Positions 44,228 to 57,004 of a stretch of DNA of 64,000 nt are shown here, piece by piece. The position numbers were made by a program, and so were the translations under genes. The stretch's first letter is position 1, and the number at the start of each line of letters is the position of its first letter. This DNA comes from Trichopria drosophilae (Eukaryota > Arthropoda > Insecta > Hymenoptera > Diapriidae), in contig CM059582.1 of assembly GCA_030407085.1 (NCBI GenBank), positions 209,776,001 through 209,840,000 on the forward strand, given 5' to 3'. A model generated the notes under the pieces. That model was not told the DNA's origin. It worked only from the letters and a program-made list of their open reading frames with translations, and did not search any database.

Positions 44228-44309
44228 ATGGGACACAAAAAAGGATTTGGCCGGAAGAATTTGTCGAGTCGTAAGCTTAGTACGAAGAAATCTGCAGTTC
44301 AACGGTTAG
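44228..44309 (+). CDS. Candidate first exon of the protease-transposase-YqaJ gene
   Basis: ATG at 44228 starts a short basic peptide (MGHKKGFGRKNLSSRK) that ends at a donor-like CAACG then GTTAGT near 44306-44312. The next suitable acceptor is TTTTCATTACAG, ending at 48576 just before the protease frame. Short basic first exons of this type are common in arthropod Mutator-like/YqaJ genes, as I recall. The intron would be about 4.3 kb and full of repeats, so the link is inference. Confidence 0.3.
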
Positions 44310-45039
44310 TTGTATTCAGTAATTTGCTAAACATTTTGTCATATAAATACGAGTTCCTTACCTCCATAAATTATCTGTCTGTAGCGAATAAGAAAAGGCT
44401 TTCATTTTCCCGTAAATATAATATTTTATAAGGAATATGCAAAAATTGTAAGGAAACAGATGTATGTAGTAATGTTTTGTTACTTTGTACGCAGAACATT
44501 TGTGTATTGTTTTCGTGGAATCTGTTGTGTTTGTTCTCTACACGGAGAGTAATTTTTCGCGTTTATAATACGAAACTCGCAACAGCGAATAGAATACGCC
44601 GCCGATAACTGCGGCCACGGAAGGGTAAGAGACGGAAAATAGTAAAAAAACAAAGGAATCGCGTAACTTAGAGCCCGCGTCTTTTCTTCCGACTAACCGT
44701 GGAAACACTGGAATTTTCTCTCCGTGTGTGTATCAAAAAAAAAGTAAACATTGCAACTGGACGGACCCACAGCACGTACTAAGTGCGACGTTGTATCCCA
44801 GATATCATTTTTTTTTACAACATACTGCCAAATTAGTGAAAATATCGCGACAGCAGGAATTTACCCCCAGGTTGTCGGTAAAAGCCATGTTAAAGTCATG
44901 TTAGTGATTGATATATGAAGCTGAAACTAGCAGCGGATTCAAATTTCGCGTTTCAGTATGAATTTTGTTTGACAACATCCCAAATGATAAAAAACCGACA
45001 CAGTAGTAGGGAAAACCCATTGAAGAATTTCCCACTAAA

Positions 45040-45672
45040 ATTTAACCATTGTTTATAACAATTCCTAGCAGCTAATTCACTCAAAACCAGTCAGACTAGC
45101 TCGTTTCAAATTGAAATTCGCTAGAGACCTTAGTAGTGATACTTGAAACCGATTAGCTCTGGCAGAAAAAATTTAAAAAATTTCCATCTATTGTTTATAA
45201 CAATTTTTCACTCGCCAGCAGCGGATTCACATTAAGATGTCCAGCTTTGCTCGTTTCAAACTGGAATTCGCTGGAGGCCTTAGTAGTGATGCTTGAAACC
45301 GATTAGCTCTGGCAGAAAAAATTAAAAAAATTTCCGTCTATTGTTTAGAACCATTTTTCTACTCTGTAGCAGCCGATTCACTCTAAGACCTCCGTATGTA
45401 CTCGTTTCAAGCTGGAATTTACGAGAGACCTTAGTAGTGATACCCTGAAACCGATTAGCTCTGGCAGAAAAAATTTAAAAAATGTCCGTGTATTGTTTAT
45501 AACAATTTTTCACTCTCCAGCAGCGGATTCACATTAAGATGTCCAGCTTTGCTCGTTTCAAACTGGAATTCGCTGGAGGCCTTAGTAGTGATGCTTGAAA
45601 CCGATTAGCTGGCAGAAAAAATTAAAAAAATTTCCGTTTATTGTTTATAACCATTTTTCTACTCTGTAGCTT
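45040..45672. repeat. ~150-bp satellite-like tandem repeat, about 4 units
   Basis: Marker CCTTAGTAGTGAT recurs at 45129, 45279, 45429 and 45580, with spacing close to 150 bp. Each unit also has GATTAGCTCTGGCAGAAAAA and TTGTTTATAACAATTTTTC. Alternate units differ in a consistent way (ATACTTGAAACC against ATGCTTGAAACC), suggesting a ~300-bp higher-order period. Confidence 0.85.
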
Positions 45673-48577
45673 GAAGAATGATAAACTGACATGCAATCGA
45701 TTTTAACCCTTCGCGGCCGAAATTTTTCTTTATACGGAACAAAGTTGAAAATTGTTACTCGGAGCATTTCGTAGTCGTTAATCATGAATATGAAATCAGA
45801 TTTTGAAAATTCAAAATGTCGGATCCAAGATGGCCGACAGAAATGTAAAAAATTGACTTAATTTTCATGAGACTTGGTATCCAGGGTTTTTTGGGGTCAT
45901 TCATTGCGAATTTGCGAAGTAAGTTTTTAAAAATTAAAAAAGGCGGATCCAAGATGGCCTACGGAAATATGACAATTTACTTGATCGAGATAAAACTGGG
46001 TATTCTATGTACTGTAAATTTTCAATATACGTGTCAGGGATCATATTCGCAATCTGCGACCCCAAAAACTCCCGGGTAACGAGTTTCAAGTAAATCGGGT
46101 AATTTTACAGCGCGCTGTAATTATCCTTCGGTCAATGCAGTAAATTTACGTAACCTTGTAAAATTACTTAGTTTTTAATGGGAAGAACCCCATGCTTTGT
46201 ATAGTAATATTATCAGTTTTATGCAATGAAAATTACATGCGTTAGTAAAATTCATTATGATTCTTGACAGTGTGTCTTCAATGTGTAGGTTAGGTTTTCG
46301 ATTATTGAAAAAATTTTAAAATTCAATCACTTACGCGCGTACTTACTAATAATACAAGTTCGAAATGATTATACGGTTCTTCTTTTCAGTATCAATGTTT
46401 ATTAAAACTCGTTTTAAAATTTTTAATGGAACACTTAAAGCGGACCATAATACCGGTATGCGGCGTATACGGAGATGCTCATGACAAGGGGGCAAGCCTC
46501 GTGTGTCCCATCAATATGGGTATCTGAACATGTAATGCCTATATTACGGGACACCTATATTAAAAGGCGAAATCGCAAATATATATTTTTTTCTGAAACC
46601 CAATCTATCACATCTCAAATTTCGAATAAACTTCTTTCCAGCCATTAAAATCATTGTAACTCATTAATATACATGAAAATGTACAGAGTGCTCTTACCGT
46701 TATGACATATAGTACATGGCAGTCTGTTGCCAACATGGAGAGATTGGACAACAAAGTATATTTTTTTCCTATAACAATTATCGGCGTGATAACCGAACAC
46801 CGTGATTTATCAATTCATAACGAGATAATTATCATCAGGATTTTTTCGTTGTGATATTATATACCGTTTATTTTTATTTCCTGTTTTTTGTGAGTGTCCC
46901 ATACATTTGCAGATCGTCCCATAATAGGGTCTTTTACCTTACATTGATATCTCGCGGTTAGAATTATGAACAATTCTATCCAGATCGTCATCATTCCGAA
47001 TGGTCCCTTCACATTATTTACCTATGAGGATTACGCCGGGTACTGCAGTTGATAAAACATCGATTACATCAGCAATAATTGACGATTCTGAAAATGCCGA
47101 AATACCTAGTTTTGTATATGTACGCCAAAAATTTGATTTTTTCAGCTCGTTAAGAAAATTTGTATGGACTTATCGCTATTTTGAAGCCGCCATTTTTTAT
47201 GTAATGTATGTACTAACGCACATTTTGAAAGTTCAAATTGATTGTACCATTTTTTGCAACTTTCTGTTACATCTAAATTATCCTTTCGGTTTGAAATATT
47301 CATATGAAGCGAAAAAAATTGATTTCCCGCAATCGTCAGTTTCCTCATCGAAAAGGTACACTTTGAGCATGGGACGTTGTACAGCGACCCCAAAAACAAA
47401 TAATAACACTTGGTGCCCTTTATGACAATTGTGTTTCTGCGTTGGATGATACGTCAAAGTTATACTACAATTGTCCAAGTTTCGGGTTACAGTAAACCAT
47501 ACATTACTTTGATTTTTACGGAGAAACAAATTATTTACAAAAACAGTATGCTATATGAACGTTGTATCTTGCCAATGTGCTTTATTTAAAATTCAAAAAA
47601 TATTTTAAAAACAAGTACATTTTCATGACAAATTATTTTCCTTGCTGTAATTGCCTAATACATTCTGCATATCTACTTACAAATTTTGCATATACAAAAT
47701 ATAAGTTAAGGTAATAAAGGACAATAAAAAATGTGCAATCCGTTACAGGTTAACTGTTATATGCGCAGTTGAATATCCGACTGAATTACTGTTAAACAGG
47801 AGTACATTAATCGCTATAAGATTCCTTATAACTTTTATTCTTCGTGAAAGTAGTGATTTTTGCAAACCCCTTGAGCCACAAATTGTTATTTTCATCCAAT
47901 TGACTGAAAAATTTTTACTCACGTATGTTTCGGGAAATATGATATGACGGAGCAGATTTCGGTATCTTGGCTGATTTACACGAAACTTGGCATTACAGAT
48001 TTTTTGGGTTGCTCATCATGAATTCCTTCTCGCATTCCGGACATTCCACAACGAAGTTATAATCAGCGATCCCAAAAAACCCCGTGTTTTGCTCCGCCAT
48101 ATTGGATCCGTCATTTTCAATGTCGAAAATGTTATAACGGATTTGTAATCACTGACTCCAAAAACCTATAACTGATAATTGGTTTAAATACGTTTATATT
48201 AACTTATGTTCCAAAAAGGAATGTTTGTCAAAAAAACGTTAATTTTCGGTATATTTTTGTTTGCAACTAATGAAGCGCAATAAGTCAGGACGTACAATAA
48301 CTTGCATTTATTAAGTAAATGACTAAGCTATATAGAAAACCAGATACGATTTCATAAATGCGAGAAACTCATGTTTAAGGCGCAAATAAGAAATCGAAGG
48401 TGGCAAATGGGAACTCGTATAAAACACGTTTATTAATCACCAGTAAACGGGTGATTTCTTGTATTTAAAATGAAATTAAACTATTACTATATGGAATGAT
48501 AAAAGTGTCGTGTTATGTATTTAGTAGTACAAATTTATGCACTTATTACCATGTTTTTTCATTGATTTTCATTACAG
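45673..48577. other. Long non-coding stretch with recurring GGATCCAAGATGGC motifs
   Basis: No gene is supported. GGATCCAAGATGGCC occurs at about 45822 and 45953, and its reverse complement (CCATATTGGATCCGTC) at about 48098. The companion phrase GACTTGGTATCCAGGG or CTTGGCATTACAG is followed by TTTTTTGGG near 45870 and 47990. These look like subterminal repeats of a decayed DNA transposon, or the long intron proposed for the 44228 gene. Confidence 0.45.
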
Positions 48578-49776
48578 AAGGAAAATGTTGACGGCATTGA
48601 AGATCAAAGCCGAGGTTGTTGGAAAGAAAGAAGAACTACAGCATTATATACAAGAGGTAGAAATGAGAAATGTGAGTGTTGAAAACGAAGAAGAAGAGTA
48701 TTCTCGTATGAATATATCAAATGTTGAAGATACCAATGCAAATAATATGAACGGTGAATGCCATACAAATGTATCCAATATTGCAAATACGGAAGAATGG
48801 ATAACGTTTTCCGTCAGTGCTTCGTACCATCAAGGAGATGTAAGATTTTCCATCCAGTCACGTGGAAAGCAATGCACAGCGATGGCGGCAGCGGCAATTG
48901 CTGTGTCAAATGTACGTAATCCAAACACATGGACAACAGCGGACTTAGATTACATAATGTGTATCGGAGATGAGCTGTACACAAGGAGCTTTATTGAAAG
49001 GCCACTTGTGCATATCGCTGAGGAAAATTGGGAGTACTTAACAGGGACAATTGCAATTGTAAACGAAACTTACGAAGTAGTAATTGGTACCGAACATTAT
49101 GGTCACCTCATAATGGATAATGAAGACCTTGGATTTCCAAATATCTCTGCATGTTTGCGTTCTGTATTGAAAGACGCTGGTAGTGCCATACTGACATGTA
49201 ACAACGTATCATTAGCAGTCATGAAGTATGGCAATGTTGGATTCTCACTCTCGTGGGCATAATGGAAGAGCAACTGCAAATGGACGTTGTTGCGCCATTG
49301 GGACAAGTGACATCGAACAACTGGCTGCCACAATAATTCATAATTGCGCTGTGGTTGACTGTGGTGACGAAACCAATGTTACTGCAAATCAGTACATGCT
49401 GACATTGATAACCGTGAGACGCACATCGATGACGGAAGTAAATGAGCTATTTCGTGACAACATAGCACATGGCTTGGTTACCGAATTACATTTAAGTGAA
49501 GAGGGAAATACATTCGAAAAGGGCAATGAATGCGTCCCAGGGAGCGTTGCAGATGACGCGGTTACTGAATATATACAGGCTCAAGAAAACGCGGAAAATG
49601 ATAATCAAGAAATGCATGAGGAAGAGGGGGTAGCCTATTGTGCCTCCAACGACGAACATATTGATGAACCGTGCATTACAGATGATATTGAAACCGAAAA
49701 TCACCGCTTACAATATAGCGATGTCTCAGCGGAAAATCAATCGGAGACATTCGGAAAAGAAATTTGCGATTTCTAG
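48578..49776 (+). pseudogene. Papain-like (C76-like) protease domain, frameshifted
   Basis: Follows an acceptor-like TTTTCATTACAG. Frame 1 (to 49262) has an acidic N-terminus and then SRGKQCTAMAAAAIAVS, the catalytic-Cys motif of herpesvirus tegument (C76)-type and related deubiquitinase-like domains. A frameshift near 49225 moves to the frame ending at 49774-49776. That frame starts LDSHSRGHNGRATANG, the catalytic-His motif of the same fold. The two halves together make one domain. The rest is acidic and low-complexity. It sits directly upstream of the Mutator-like region and was probably part of one long protein. Confidence 0.65.
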
Positions 49777-49789
49777 CATGTACATTCCG

Positions 49790-51977
49790 AACTGCATAGA
49801 TTATTCGATGACCATGACAAACTGTTCGCGTGCAACTTCCGCAATATCCGACTGATTAAACAACGGCGAAAATGTTTAAAAAGTTATCTCGCGTACAAAT
49901 GTAATATGTGTTCCTTTGAGCTGAGATATGCAGCGAAAAAGAAGATAGTTCTGTTATGGACTCAAATACAGCGGCTGTTTTTGGTGCTGCTTGTATCGGA
50001 ATAGGACACTCGCAATTAGAACAGTTTTTCAGCATATTGAATATACCAAGTTTGTCCTTTCAGAAATATCATGAAACCCACGGAACCGTATTTAAAGGTT
50101 TAAAAGCTGCTGCAATATCATCCATGAAAGAAGCAGGACGAGAGGAAAAAAGCTTAGCAATAGAGCGAGGCGATGTGGTCAAAGGAATGCCATGTACGAT
50201 GGTAATCGCGGATGCGGCGTGGATGAAAAGAAGTTACAAAAGTGGCAAGTTCGATTCTCCCGCTGGGGCAAGTGTATTGATCGGCTATTATACCCGAAAA
50301 GTTGTATTTCTTGGTGTGAGAAACAAAGCTTGTGCTAAGTGTGACTACGCGGCAAGAAATTGTTTACAGACCAAACCACACGAGTGCTATAAAAATTGGG
50401 GCTGGCATCAAAGTTCAACGGCTATGGAAAGCGATGCAATTTTGGAAGGTTTTCGAGCCAGCGTATCTGATCATGGATTAATGTATAAAGAGTTCATAGC
50501 AGATGGAGATAGCAGCACATTTAAAATAATTCGTGATGATGATCCTTATCGTGAATACGATGTTAGTATTGTAAAAAGGGAATGTACTAACCATTTGCTA
50601 CGCTGCTTAGGACACAAACTAAAAGATGTGGCTAAAAGGAAGGGACTTGGAGGTCGTTTAAAGAAATCAATCGAAAATAGCGGTAAAAAATTTTCTCAAG
50701 TTGTGCGTCAATCTGTGAACTTTCGCGTAAATGAACAAACGACCCGAACAGAGAAATTACGCGATTTGACGAATGATTTAAGTAAAATATGTTGGCATGT
50801 CTTCGGATGTCATTCAAGATGTAATAATTCTGGATTCACGTGTCAATTGGCGGACACATCAAATGAGGAAAATCTCGTTCCTGATTTTCAAGCTAAAGGT
50901 GTTTTCGAAGATGTAAAAGATTGTATGCGACGCGTGAAACGTAATGCTGAGAGCCTGCTTCATAATGTAACAAACAATGAAGCCGAATCTTTCAATTCAT
51001 TGTATGCAAAACCTGGTAATGGAAAACGACTCAATTTATCTTTGCTAAACTAGTATTATTCGCGAAATTACGTTTCCGTGCTAATGTTCAATGACAAACA
51101 GGTAGTAAGTCCTTTCGCAAAAGCTGTACAGAGAAGTGCTCCTGTTATTGGCAAAACATTGGACGAAAGACGTTTGCGAAAGAACCAGTTACGAACAGAT
51201 AGCAGCAAAAGAAATTGTAACAAACGTACGAGGAAGATATGTCGGGGTACCGACAAAAATTACGATCTTCGCGCAGAGCAACCGGATTTAGAAGTTGTAG
51301 ATATACAACAATTTCATCGTGAAGCATCGAATCATTTGACATCACTGTTGGACTTGCAAATTCACCGTGTGGACATTGAAGAAGAAACTAGAATGCAGGC
51401 AACGTCCGATTTGTGGCAAAGTTTACGACGTGAACTTATCACGGCTTTCAAATTTGGAGAGATTTGTAAGCGAAAACCGCATACATCCTGTTCATCGATT
51501 GTTAAAGCAATTCGATATCCTCCAATGTTAAAAAACATTCCGTCTTTGGATTGGGGAATAAAAAATGAAGCGAATGCATTACAAGAACTACGTAACGAAG
51601 GTTATGATTTAATAGAATGCGGACTGTTTGTCGACGAGACTATTCCAGGACTGGGAGCAACGCCTGATGCACTTGTAGGAGCCGATGGAGTAGTCGAGAT
51701 AAAATGTCCGTATAACGGTAAAGACTTAGAAGCGAAAGAAGCCCTCACTTCAGCACTATGCCCTATTCATACAGCTGTGAAATCTGACCAAGGAGTACTT
51801 TACTTGAATCCCAAACATAGTTACTACTATCAAGTTCAAGGACAACTGCACATAACAAAAAGATCATACTGCCTATTCGTTGTTTGGATCTGCAAAAGTT
51901 ACGAAGTAATTAGAGTAGAAAGGGACGACGAGTTTTGGAAAAATAAAATGGAAGAACAATTGGTGACATTTTATTAA
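49790..51977 (+). pseudogene. Mutator-like transposase domain fused to YqaJ nuclease, broken
   Basis: 49790-49950 shows a zinc-binding region (YKCNMCSF) in another frame. Frame 49956-51053 has the Mutator-like transposase domain of arthropod elements: MVIADAAWMKRSY (acidic), CAKCDYAARNC, and FIADGDSSTF with the next acidic residue. A single TAG at 51051-51053 interrupts the frame, which then continues unchanged to 51977 with YqaJ exonuclease motifs: LDWGIKNEANALQEL, GLGATPDALVGADGVVEIKC and YYYQVQGQLHIT. Normal order for this family is transposase domain then YqaJ in one protein. The damage is one stop plus at least one frameshift upstream. Confidence 0.7.
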
Positions 51978-53203
51978 TCTGGACGAGCCTTATGCCAGAA
52001 ATTATTGACAGTCGCCATAAGAGAAGCATGCCAATACGGGAGCCAGCCCATGTACTGGAGGCACGATTACGGAGAGAAACATTAATGAAGGGCAAGCAAG
52101 GAGATACCTAAAAAATACTAAGCGATACCAAGCATTGGTATCAAGCATCATATTTCCAATCCCAATGCCAATGAGGAAGGTGTTGATGATTACATTAATC
52201 GGTATACCATGAGTACAATGTATAAGTAAAGTTGCAGCAATTTTCTATCAGTTAACTCTGCGGTAGTAAATGCAAATTGTTATCCTGCTGCTTGACTTTT
52301 TGGCAAAATATCTTATGCCTGCAACTGTCTTATATATTTATTGCACTAGATTTTTATTATGTGTCATCCTGATTTCAATTCCAACAGTAGTAACTTGCGA
52401 TACCGGGTGGAGCTCGTTGTAATATTTATACATTTTGAATACTATTGAATTGTATTTCTATTCACCGCTTTTGAATTTCTTAATTGAAGATAAGCGATTA
52501 CGGTAACAGGTGTTCTCTGCCTTCCTTTGTAATGCATGAACAGTCGTTCGCGGTACCTGCTGCAGCGCCTTCAAATATTTCTGCATGACAAATACATTTT
52601 TTACATTATTTTGTAAAAGATAAGTGCTCGCGGTAACTGCTAGAGCGGATATAACTTGTTCTATATTAATTGCTTATTTTCGTTTGTCTTGCAAAAGAAA
52701 TCATTTACGTTACCTGCTGCACCGCATTCCAACATCTGTGCATGACAAATATATTTTTGACATTATTTTGTAAAGGATAAGCGCTCGCGGTGACTGCTAC
52801 AGTGGATATAACTTATTCTATATTCATTGCTTATTTTCGTCTTTCTTGCAAAAGTAATAATTTACGTTACCTGCTGCAACGCGATATTTAATGTGTGCAT
52901 GACTGCATATATGTTTCTTCTCAATATAATCGTACGGAGTGGCAGCTGAAACTTGTATGATTATTATGCAGATGCCTTTATTTCCTATTTATTGTCGTTT
53001 TTTGTTATTGTTATTGTTGTCATATATTTTTTGGCATTCTAGACGCATTACTTGTTTTCGCTTATCATTATTCGTCTACTTATGAGCATTATTCCTGCTT
53101 CGTGAATTCATTTGTACAATGTTGTACACTGAAATTAATGTATTGTTCATTTCAACTACTGTTGGTGTTGAATTAAGTAGATGAATAGGGACAGATCTCA
53201 CGG
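51978..53203. other. 3' flank with tandem repeat, no gene
   Basis: Tail of the YqaJ element and AT-rich DNA. Includes the ~170-bp tandem repeat at 52548-52910. The minus-strand frame at 53076-53360 spans the Polinton edge and is not a gene. Confidence 0.5.
52548..52910. repeat. ~170-bp tandem repeat, about 2.3 units
   Basis: Units contain ACCTGCTGCA, TGCATGACAAATA, ACATTATTTTGTAAA and GATAAGNGCTCGCGGT. The markers recur at about 52585, 52740 and 52890. Confidence 0.75.
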
Positions 53204-54640
53204 AGTTCCCGCCGCCGCCACCAGGCGTCGCCACAGTCGCGGCGCTGTCGCAGCATGCGAGGTGGTAGATTCGTGAACTAATTCGCAGACTGATTCGTGG
53301 ACTAATTCGTGGTTTGAGTCGCGGACTGACTCGCGGGCTGATTCGCGGATTGATTCGCATTTTTGATTTACTGTTTAGTACGCGGGCTTATAATTCAAGA
53401 CTCGCGGCGCTGTCGCACCATGCGAGGTGGTAGATTCGTGAACTAATTCGTGGTTTGAGTCTCGGAATGACTCGCGGGCCGATTCGCGGATTGATTCACA
53501 TTTTTGATTTGCTGTTTAGTACACGGTTTCAAGACTCTCACATTGGGAAATCTGACCGTCGCTAATGAGGTCATTTAGATGACGCAAGACTTCGTGGACG
53601 GTCCCATTAAGTTTTCGAAGATTAATGCTGTAGCGTTATGCATATATCTTTCGATCTTTTAAATGTGCCCTGTTGGGGAAATCTCTCTTTCAATATGTCG
53701 TTACCTACCTAATTCGGATGTTACATATCTTTTTTGATGAATTGAAAGCGTAGATTTCCATTAGTCTAAATACCAGCTTGAAGCGCAATCTCGTATATCG
53801 ACGACCTACTTTTTAAATCTCACACAAATTTTAAAAACCTGCAATCAGGGCGTTGACCTCTCCCTTACCATGTTGTAAGTTTGAATTCACCTTTCAGAGT
53901 TTTCTCTCGTCGGGGGAAATCTATTCATCAATATGACAGTCGTCTTGACAAGCCGTTAGTGTATCTCAATGATCTCCAACAGTGACGAAACCGCTGAGCC
54001 CCTTCACACAAAACCGCTAAGACCATTTTAAAATTAATTTAGAAAAGCCTCTAAGCAAGTCTCAACAGGTTCAAAAGACCTAACACGTCGACCCCCTGAT
54101 GCGCGGGACCCGGCAAGTCTATTTTTCCCACATCTCTTATTCGAAAGCGCTCGGTCGTGATTCCAATCATTGGGAAAACACATGTAACTTCCTTGGGAAA
54201 ACACATGTAAATTCCAAGTATATTAGATAATATGTCGGGATCTATGTCTCTCAAAGATGGTATACGAGTTGAGATGCGTGTAAAACCTATTAGTGATTAC
54301 GTCCCCCATGATCTCATTCTAACCATGCTTTTAAGATTTACGACCAGGGCCGACGCCCGAGACGTGACGATGACCTACTAACGCTCGGGGCCTGACAGCT
54401 ATGACAGGTGCATAAAAGACGCCATGCAAGTCTCAACGCGTTCCTAAGAAGGTTCACTCTTGAACCCATTGTTAAATAATAACTCATTTTCTATTTTGGT
54501 ACAATATCATGCAGGAAGGAAGATGAAGAAAATACAGAAGATGTATTTAATAAATTTTATTTTTCACATTCATATTCATACATTACATAAATTTTTTTTT
54601 TGTTCACAATATTGTTATACATAAGAATATAAAATAGCTA

Positions 54641-55450
54641 TTACAAAAAATTTATATTTTCAATATCGTCAACTAATGCATCGCTTTTAATTTGACAACT
54701 GATGCAGTCTTTAATCATAGGCGGTTCACCATCTATCGTATCATAGCTTGATTCGAAATGTTTATAGCATCGACGACATTCACGTATTTCAGGATGCATT
54801 TGCATAGCAGGTGGCAGGCAGGTCTATGCTTCTTCAATTTGTCGTTCAGCAAACATGCAGATGAAATCGATCGGTAGACATTCTATATCTTTTGTTTCCA
54901 TCAATGCGAGACGGTTCACCTCGTAATAAATCCTTAATGAACGTTGAAGAGATGCAGGCTGTTCAAGTAGATTTCCCAATACCCAATTTTTAAGTATTTG
55001 CACATTTTCTTTGGTGCAAGTTCCATTAAGCGAATGATTTTCACACTTCTCCGAAAATTCATATTGCTGCTCTTGCTTCAGTTTTTTCAGAGATGGGCAG
55101 TCCAAAACGTCGAGATCAATAACATTTTCAGCGTTTAATATATCCTCCAACCAACATTTTTTATCGACTCCTTTTACGTAAATTTTGTTGGCACATTTAA
55201 TGATATCCTCCAAAGTCTCGTTTATAGCATCAAAGGGAACGTCGCCAGATTGCCATGGTAAGCCGTGGTAATTATGTATTAACCAGTTATTGACTCTTTT
55301 ATAGTGTAACGGTAACCACACCCATTGATATGGCGCTTTAAACACACAAGTCTCAATTTCACCGGCGAAAATATTCATTATAGACATTTCCTTCGGTATG
55401 AAGCGATTACCAGGCCCGCGGAATCCCTGCACGTCTACAATGTATTCCAT
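54641..55450 (-). pseudogene. Conserved Polinton protein of unknown function, copy 2, different nonsense mutation
   Basis: Same gene as 5407-6216. The frame is open from ATG 55450 through the place of the copy-1 stop. It has its own TAG at 54824-54826, about 61 codons before the normal end. Several amino-acid differences from copy 1 are scattered along the gene. Confidence 0.65.
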
Positions 55451-55537
55451 TTCGTATGATACTGATTCACTAGCAATTAAAGTATGACTATATTTTATTA
55501 ATTAATTAGCGCATGCGCAATAATGGCTAACCCCCTC

Positions 55538-56759
55538 TCAAACCAACTTCTTTACATTTCCACTTATGGGATTATATTCTACAATACGATCATGTAAAAT
55601 TAAACAATAAGCAGAAGTGTTTGCAGGAAAATTTTCTTTTGATTCAAATTCGAGCCGCACATCAACAGGTGCGTGTTTTTAAAGCTTCATTCTGCTTAGA
55701 GCAATCAATAATGATTAATGGAGCTTTCTCTAAAAATATTGATTTATTCAATATAGGTTTACCATTAAAATTTTTATTATAGTAACTAGCTTGAAAATTG
55801 ATATACATATCGTATAATAAAGAAAATTGATTATTTGCAATATCAAGGTTTAAATTACCATACGGATAATATTTTGAATTCAGAAATACTTTAACATTAC
55901 TAATGTTACAGTGATCAAACAGGCTAGCATTTTTCGCCTTGTCATTTTTTCGTGCTGTTTGGAAGCCGATAATAATATATCGTGGCTTTTCTAGTTGTGT
56001 CGCTGTTTTCACGGACCACACGTGGGATGATGTTACCGGTAATAGAGGATATTCATAAAGTTCCCATGTACGGAAACTTAAAGATATGCAAGGGTCTTTT
56101 TCAATGAAACGTAACAGCTGTATCCTTTCCCTATCAGCCAACGTCACATATGGAACTAACCATTCTATTTTATTCATCTCAATTTTGTAATGTTCTTCTG
56201 CATTTTGTATAATTGCATTATCATCATGTTTAGATCTTGTTAAAACAAGTTCGTGCTTCGCGTTTACAATTATCTTACGATAATCTTCCGCAAATCCGAG
56301 AATCATACTCAGAGGCATGATTACATCAAAATAACCATTATCATTTGTTATCTTTATATTTGAACTAGATATCCAACCTGCATTGATTAAAACGGGTTCA
56401 TCATTTGGCGTGTAAGAAGGATACCCCTTCATCAAGCTAGTAATACCAACATTTCTATTTCGATCAATTTCAACACCATTCAATTCATATCGCGCCTCAT
56501 CAAATAAATGACAGATTGCGTTAGACGTTAGATTAGTATTATTTGCTTTAGTTCCGTCGGTTTTCGTCAACCTTCCACTAACATGTATCAAACTTTTACA
56601 CGGTAAAATACATAAATCTTGATTTTGCACAGCAATACGAATTTCATCATTTTTACCAAAAGAACTTGTATTGTAAGATTGATGTGAATGCAGCTCGTAA
56701 TGAGCGACAGATTCGTCGAAAACGACTGGGTTTTGAATGCTGAGTATTGGATCCTCCAT
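55538..56759 (-). pseudogene. Major capsid protein, copy 2, frameshifted near the C-terminus
   Basis: Identical layout to 6304-7524. A single extra T in a T-run near 55677 shifts the frame and ends it at 55662, losing about 45 residues. Two or three substitutions are otherwise visible. Confidence 0.8.
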
Positions 56760-56946
56760 TATTGCTATTATGATAACGTGCTATAAGTATGCAAATACAA
56801 CAACGGCAATAACAATTTTTATTATTATTATTCACTGTTTGATAATGTGATGATAATGTAACTTGAGTCCCAAGCTTTTCAGAAATAGAGCGTTCCGACG
56901 TGTTAACGTCTTGCGAATTTGACGACGACTGATATGTTTTCTCCAT
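56653..56946 (-). CDS. Small ORF upstream of capsid gene, copy 2
   Basis: Counterpart of 7418-7711, open over all 97 codons, with one Gln-to-His difference. Confidence 0.35.
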   Translation of the reverse strand: MEKTYQSSSNSQDVNTSERSISEKLGTQVTLSSHYQTVNNNNKNCYCRCCICILIARYHNSNNGGSNTQHSKPSRFRRICRSLRAAFTSILQYKFFW

Positions 56947-57004
56947 GATGGGTTATTATTATAGTAACTATTAAGGTTCTGACCATTGTACATAATACCC
57001 ATTG

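Noticed and set aside
34437..51977. One large ISL2EU-type element combining the DDE transposase at 34437 with YqaJ at 51078
   Set aside because: Seventeen kilobases of unrelated palindromes lie between them, and the YqaJ domain is in frame with a Mutator-like domain, so they belong to different elements.
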